From Isoetes taiwanensis (Eukaryota; Streptophyta; Lycopodiopsida; Isoetales; Isoetaceae), in NCBI GenBank assembly GCA_021234155.1, contig JAJEKV010000016.1, positions 3,028,471-3,092,470 of the forward strand: a DNA stretch of 64,000 bases, written 5' to 3'. The notes under the pieces are model-generated. The model saw nothing but the letters and a program-made list of their open reading frames with translations. It made no database searches and was not told the origin of the DNA. The position numbers were made by a program, and so were the translations under genes. The first letter of the stretch is position 1. The number at the start of each line of letters is the position of its first letter. Shown one piece after another: positions 60,339-64,000 of the stretch.

Positions 60339-61258
60339 GTTCGAGGTGACGTCAAGGTCCTCGAAAATCCAAAGTAAGGTAGAGAGATTATTAACATTGT
60401 AATGTAGATCTTAAGCAACATGACGGTATTGACTTATGGTACTCTCGAGCATTAAAAACATGATTGAGATAGTAACAAACACTTCCTTCGCTTCCAATGC
60501 TTTACGATCCCACACCGCTCGTGGAGGCATTTGAGCTAGCTTTGAAATGTTTCAACCCAAATGGGACAACTCGTCCAACAATGGAAACTGTTTTTCAAAC
60601 TCTGGAAAAGTGCTTGAAAAACTTAAATGATGAGTAAACCATGTGGCATCTATCCCAAAGTATGCATTGATACTGAATGCCTGGGATACGGGGCTGTCTT
60701 ATTATAATTTAGAATCTCTTTGTGGAGGTGAATGTGAATGCATCAAGTCAAGGAAGGCGCAAAGAGCTGAAATGGAACTCACTAGATATATTTCTTGTAG
60801 TATATTATTATGTGGCATGAATACATTTTCTACTCCCCAAGTTCTAACTATTATAGTGTGTTTGCATGTTCCCACGGGGCACAATTTTCTATTTCCACGG
60901 AGCACTATTTTCTACTCCCCAAGTTGTAACTATTATAGTGTGTTTGCATGTGCCGCCGCGATAAATTTCTTGTAGTATATTATTATGTGGCATGAATACA
61001 TTTTCTACTTCCCAAGTTCTAACTATTATAGTGTGTTTGCATGTTCCCACGGGGCACAATTTTCTATTTCCATGGAGCACCACTTTTGACTCCCAAGTTG
61101 TAACTATTATAGTGTGTTTGCATGTTCGAGGTGGCGTCAAGGTCCTCCAAAATCCAAAGTAAGGTAGAGAGATTATTAATATTGTAATGTAGATCTTAAG
61201 CAACATGACGGTATTGACTTATGGTACTCTCGAGCATTAAAAACGTGATTGAGATAGT
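60339..61258. repeat. Tandem duplication, period about 785 bp, second unit partial
   Basis: The 135-bp block from 'gttcgaggtg' to 'gattgagatagt' occurs at 60339-60475 and 61124-61258 with few differences. Between them a shorter unit ('ttcttgtagtatattattat...tttgcatgttcccacgggg') occurs at 60787-60900 and 60962-61072. Another copy of its start lies at the very end of the window (63971-64000). The region looks like unequal-exchange amplification. Confidence 0.8.
60494..60637 (+). pseudogene. Receptor-like kinase C-terminal fragment
   Basis: A 47-codon open stretch ends in TAA at 60637 and encodes LVEAFELALKCFNPNGTTRP, then TMETVFQTLEKCLKNLNDE. This matches kinase subdomain XI of plant receptor-like kinases, where an Arg in 'A..C....P..RPTM..V...LE' is conserved. 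No upstream kinase motifs (HRD, DFG) are present in this window near it, so only the tail remains. It lies within the tandemly duplicated region. Confidence 0.5.
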
Positions 61259-61369
61259 TCAAATTAGAATACCATTATTACACTAAAATCAATAACGTTA
61301 TATTTAGACACTCATAAATAGTATATTAAGCCCACTTCCTAGTAATGAAATTTGTAAGCTTCCTATTTT

Positions 61370-62110
61370 ATTTTATTGTTGAGGTATTCCTATGGATTTA
61401 GCAAGCATTAGCTGCCCATGTAAATTGGTTGTTGCCAATTAGCATATACCCTCCATTCTGGGAAGGGACGAGCATCTATATAAGTGCTCTTCATTCTTGT
61501 GGCGTCTTCTCACAACAACATCTCTTTCCTTGCTCATTGCTTCCCCCCCACCCGCCCTTATATGTTTTTTGAGTTTGTTTTGTTTTTCATGTTGATGTTT
61601 CTCCACATGCATGGTGTTGCTTTATTCCACCCGTTGGATGATGCTGTTTATTTCAACCTTGAGGGTGTCTTTTCTGTACTAATCTCTCACATTAGTTGTT
61701 TGTCATTGTTTAGGTGGTCACTTCCCCACCATGCCCATTCTTCTTCTCCCTAACCATTAGTGGTTGCTTTCCATGTGCTTTACTTGGTTTAGGTATTCTA
61801 CTGTCTAACGGATTCACTCACTCTTGCGTCCAACATTGCTTCACATCATTTGATTCTTCATGCAACCATCAAGATTGTTGGCCACTATTTCTCATTAGGG
61901 TTTTCCTCGAAAACCTGAAAGGGCGGGGTTTTTCATCCTGGTGAGAAGTTGTTGCCAATGCCCTCATTATTGCCTAAGCATATTTTGTGGTGTATCTCGA
62001 GGTTGTTCCTATGGTTAGCTCTCCGCATTTAGTCCCTCTAGATAGATGATGTGCCCATAGAGTTGTGTAAGTCAGCTTTTAATTAATGTGGGTCTCATGC
62101 CATTCCCACT
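61370..62110 (+). mobile_element. LTR-like segment related to 23.7-24.2 kb
   Basis: It has a TATA-like 'tctatataagtgctc' at about 61473 after 'gggacgagcat', followed by a long leader-like stretch. Near 61900 comes 'agggttttcctcgaaaacc' and then 'gcggggtttttcatcctgg'. This is the Copia-LTR layout and resembles the segment at 23965-24025. No second LTR or internal coding region could be identified in the window. Confidence 0.4.
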
Positions 62111-62835
62111 TTTTTTTGGAACCCTCTTATTTTACACGAAAAGGACGAGAAAAAGTTAATTGGCCTCTATGACCATTCAGAATTTGAGTATTGCAGTGTT
62201 CGGTTGGGTCCAAGCATACCATATCTTTCCCCCCATTTTTCTCGGATCGCGAGTCGAGAACAACAAGATTACAACTCAAACAAAGGAATCTCATTGCACA
62301 TTGAAACCAAGGTTGTACTTGAAAAAAAAAATTATTAATAAATTCAATAGTTACAACGTATTTTATAACAGACGCAGAGACCAAGGTGGTCTTGCTGTCA
62401 CTACAGTCACATCATCATGGTAGGTGGTCCACCATAGAGGAAGAACATGTGGGGCTTCTTCTTGCCGTCTATAAGCTTTGGGCGCAACCTGAAGAACGTG
62501 AAATGCCTCACGAGGAGGTGCCTCCTGAGCCACCCGCTGACCTGTCCAACCTATTTCTCCACCCTCCTCTCACATCTTTTCATCAATCGCCGGGTCAAAT
62601 ATGCTCATTCCTCAACCTCCGTGGATGTCATGCAATGCTTTCAAGATCTTTGAGCTTTCTGGACTTGCGAAATTTTCTTCCTCTCTTCCTCATCCCTTGA
62701 GGTCCCATAGCGTCTGCAATCACGTGCAAGCTTACCCCAAAGCCCTGGTAAGAGTGTAGCATGAGAGGGATCTGTGCCAGAGCCACCTAGAACACAGACA
62801 GACCATGACTAACACAAAGAAGCATTCATTCCTTA

Positions 62836-63120
62836 TAGCTGCATCCAATCACACAAAGAAGCATACAAATGGTCTCATCATTTGGGCAAGCAATACCTTT
62901 CAAGAAAGGCCCTTGAAAGTCAACGTAGAACCATTTTCATTACAGAATATGGCCTCATCCGATCACACAAACAAGCATACAAGTTGTCTCATCCTTGTGA
63001 CAATCAGTGCTTTCCTCGACTCCCTGTTATATTCATTACAGAATATAGCTGCATTCACTCACACAAAGAAGCATACAAATGGTCTCATCATTGGGACAAA
63101 CATTGCCTTTCTTGACTCGC
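62836..63120. repeat. Tandem repeat of about 105 bp, three copies
   Basis: The unit with 'tcacacaaagaagcatacaa' and 'tggtctcatcat' and ending near 'cctttcttgac' occurs at about 62850, 62955 and 63055. A partial copy lies at 62813. Frames in different copies are not conserved. Confidence 0.75.
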
Positions 63121-63239
63121 ATTCTACTGTTGTATACCTACTTTTGTATTTTTTTTCCTCTAATCCAACCCTTGTACATATTTGTGACGTTTTCCTTCGT
63201 ATATAAAGCAGTGTCCTATTTCTATTCTCACCTATTTTC

Positions 63240-63770
63240 TTCCTTGAAAATTACCACAACATGACATGTGTGTGGACTCATTCATTGGGGGCATTTATGG
63301 CGGACAATCATGACACCTATACAATAATGCTTTTGTTCTCACACGTTTCTCCCTTCAAAATTACTTGGACAAGACACGTATACATGCTAATTTATTAGGG
63401 AGGATTTTGTGACGTCAACATCTCATTTTATTACAGAAGATTTTGTGACGTCGACCTTTAGGTATTAAATGAAGCCGATGGACTGATTTATTATGAACAC
63501 ACCTTGAAAATTACCCAAAGATGATACATGTGTAGACTCATTCATTACGCGAGCATTTATGGCGGACAATCATAACACCTATATAATCATTGTTTTGTTC
63601 TCACACATTTTCTCCCTTCAAAATTACTTGGACGAGACACATATATATATATTCTTATTTATTAGGGAGGATTTCTTGACGTCGACATCTCATTTTTTAT
63701 AGAAGATTTTGTGACGTCGACCTTTAGGCATTAAATGAAGCCGATGGACGGATTTATTGCAGAAGATTTA
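63240..63770. repeat. Tandem duplication of about 260 bp carrying TGACGTC boxes
   Basis: The two copies, 63240-63498 and 63499-63770, share 'gcatttatggcggacaatca', 'ttcaaaattacttgga' and 'attttgtgacgtc.ac'. Each copy holds two TGACGTC (ACGT-core) sites, four in all. Palindromic TGACGTCA binds bZIP factors in plants, but the sites may simply be part of the repeat. Confidence 0.8.
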
Positions 63771-64000
63771 CACCCCATGCCACTGCCGAGATTTGAAAGC
63801 CATGTTTCCTTTACGGTCTTGGGAGTGATTTTGCTTCGACATCCTTTAGCTGCTTCCTACACTAGCATAGGCATGAGCAATGCAATTACTTTAACTTTCA
63901 CATGTCTAGAACTGGCATTATTTCAACTTACCAATATTTGGCGGAGAGACACGTTCGCTGCAGCCAAGGCCACCGCGATAAATTTCTTGTAGTATATTAT

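Overview
The window looks like nuclear DNA of a land plant with a large, repeat-rich genome. It holds an NB-LRR resistance-type gene with a short GT-AG intron, intronless decayed PPR genes of the E/E+ class, two exons of a plant-type tRNA adenosine deaminase (TAD2/ADAT2), a receptor-kinase tail, and remnants of LINE, CACTA-like, PIF/Harbinger-like, Helitron-like and LTR elements. A fern or other seedless plant is plausible, given the many PPR-E remnants and the DUF7869-type transposase relic, but I cannot fix the species. There are no operons, Shine-Dalgarno sites or CRISPR loci. Most of the sequence is transposon relic and non-coding AT-rich DNA.

Layout. 1-6.6 kb: pyrimidine-rich DNA with a 606-bp tandem duplication split by a 5'-truncated LINE, then a long hairpin and a 37-bp direct repeat. 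6.6-11 kb: gene-poor, with a few unrecognised minus-strand frames. 11-17.5 kb: minus-strand cluster of decayed PPR genes between two copies of a hairpin-bearing repeat. 18.3-20.5 kb: minus-strand LINE ORF1 (DUF4283-like) ending in poly(A). 20.7-21.0 kb: two clean exons of TAD2/ADAT2. 21.6-24.2 kb: unrecognised minus-strand coding relic and LTR-like repeats. 24.2-28.7 kb: two arrays of a roughly 25-nt palindrome with about 40-bp spacing. 28.8-29.7 kb: proline-rich frame cut by a Helitron-type 3' end.

30.45-40.18 kb: an L1-type LINE with 11-bp target-site duplications and a poly(A) tail, split by a 7.9-kb CACTA-like transposon (31079-39014, inverted termini, 3-bp duplication 'caa'). The transposon has subterminal tandem repeats, a dense cluster of TGACG motifs and gene-like exon fragments. 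42.5-44.9 kb: decayed DUF7869-type transposase. 47.9-51.4 kb: the NB-LRR gene, with three frame breaks all in the same direction. 52.3-53.5 kb and 58.3-58.6 kb: two PIF/Harbinger-like non-autonomous elements. 53.8-54.3 kb: a possible small three-exon gene. 59-64 kb: tRNA-derived SINE, second DUF4283 LINE fragment, kinase C-terminus, LTR-like sequence and several tandem duplications.

The only candidates for working host genes are the NB-LRR gene (if its breaks are assembly errors), the TAD2 exons (if the rest of the gene lies outside or in long introns) and the small three-exon gene. The most unusual structures are the palindrome arrays, the nested transposon with its TGACG cluster, and the hairpin-bearing repeats.
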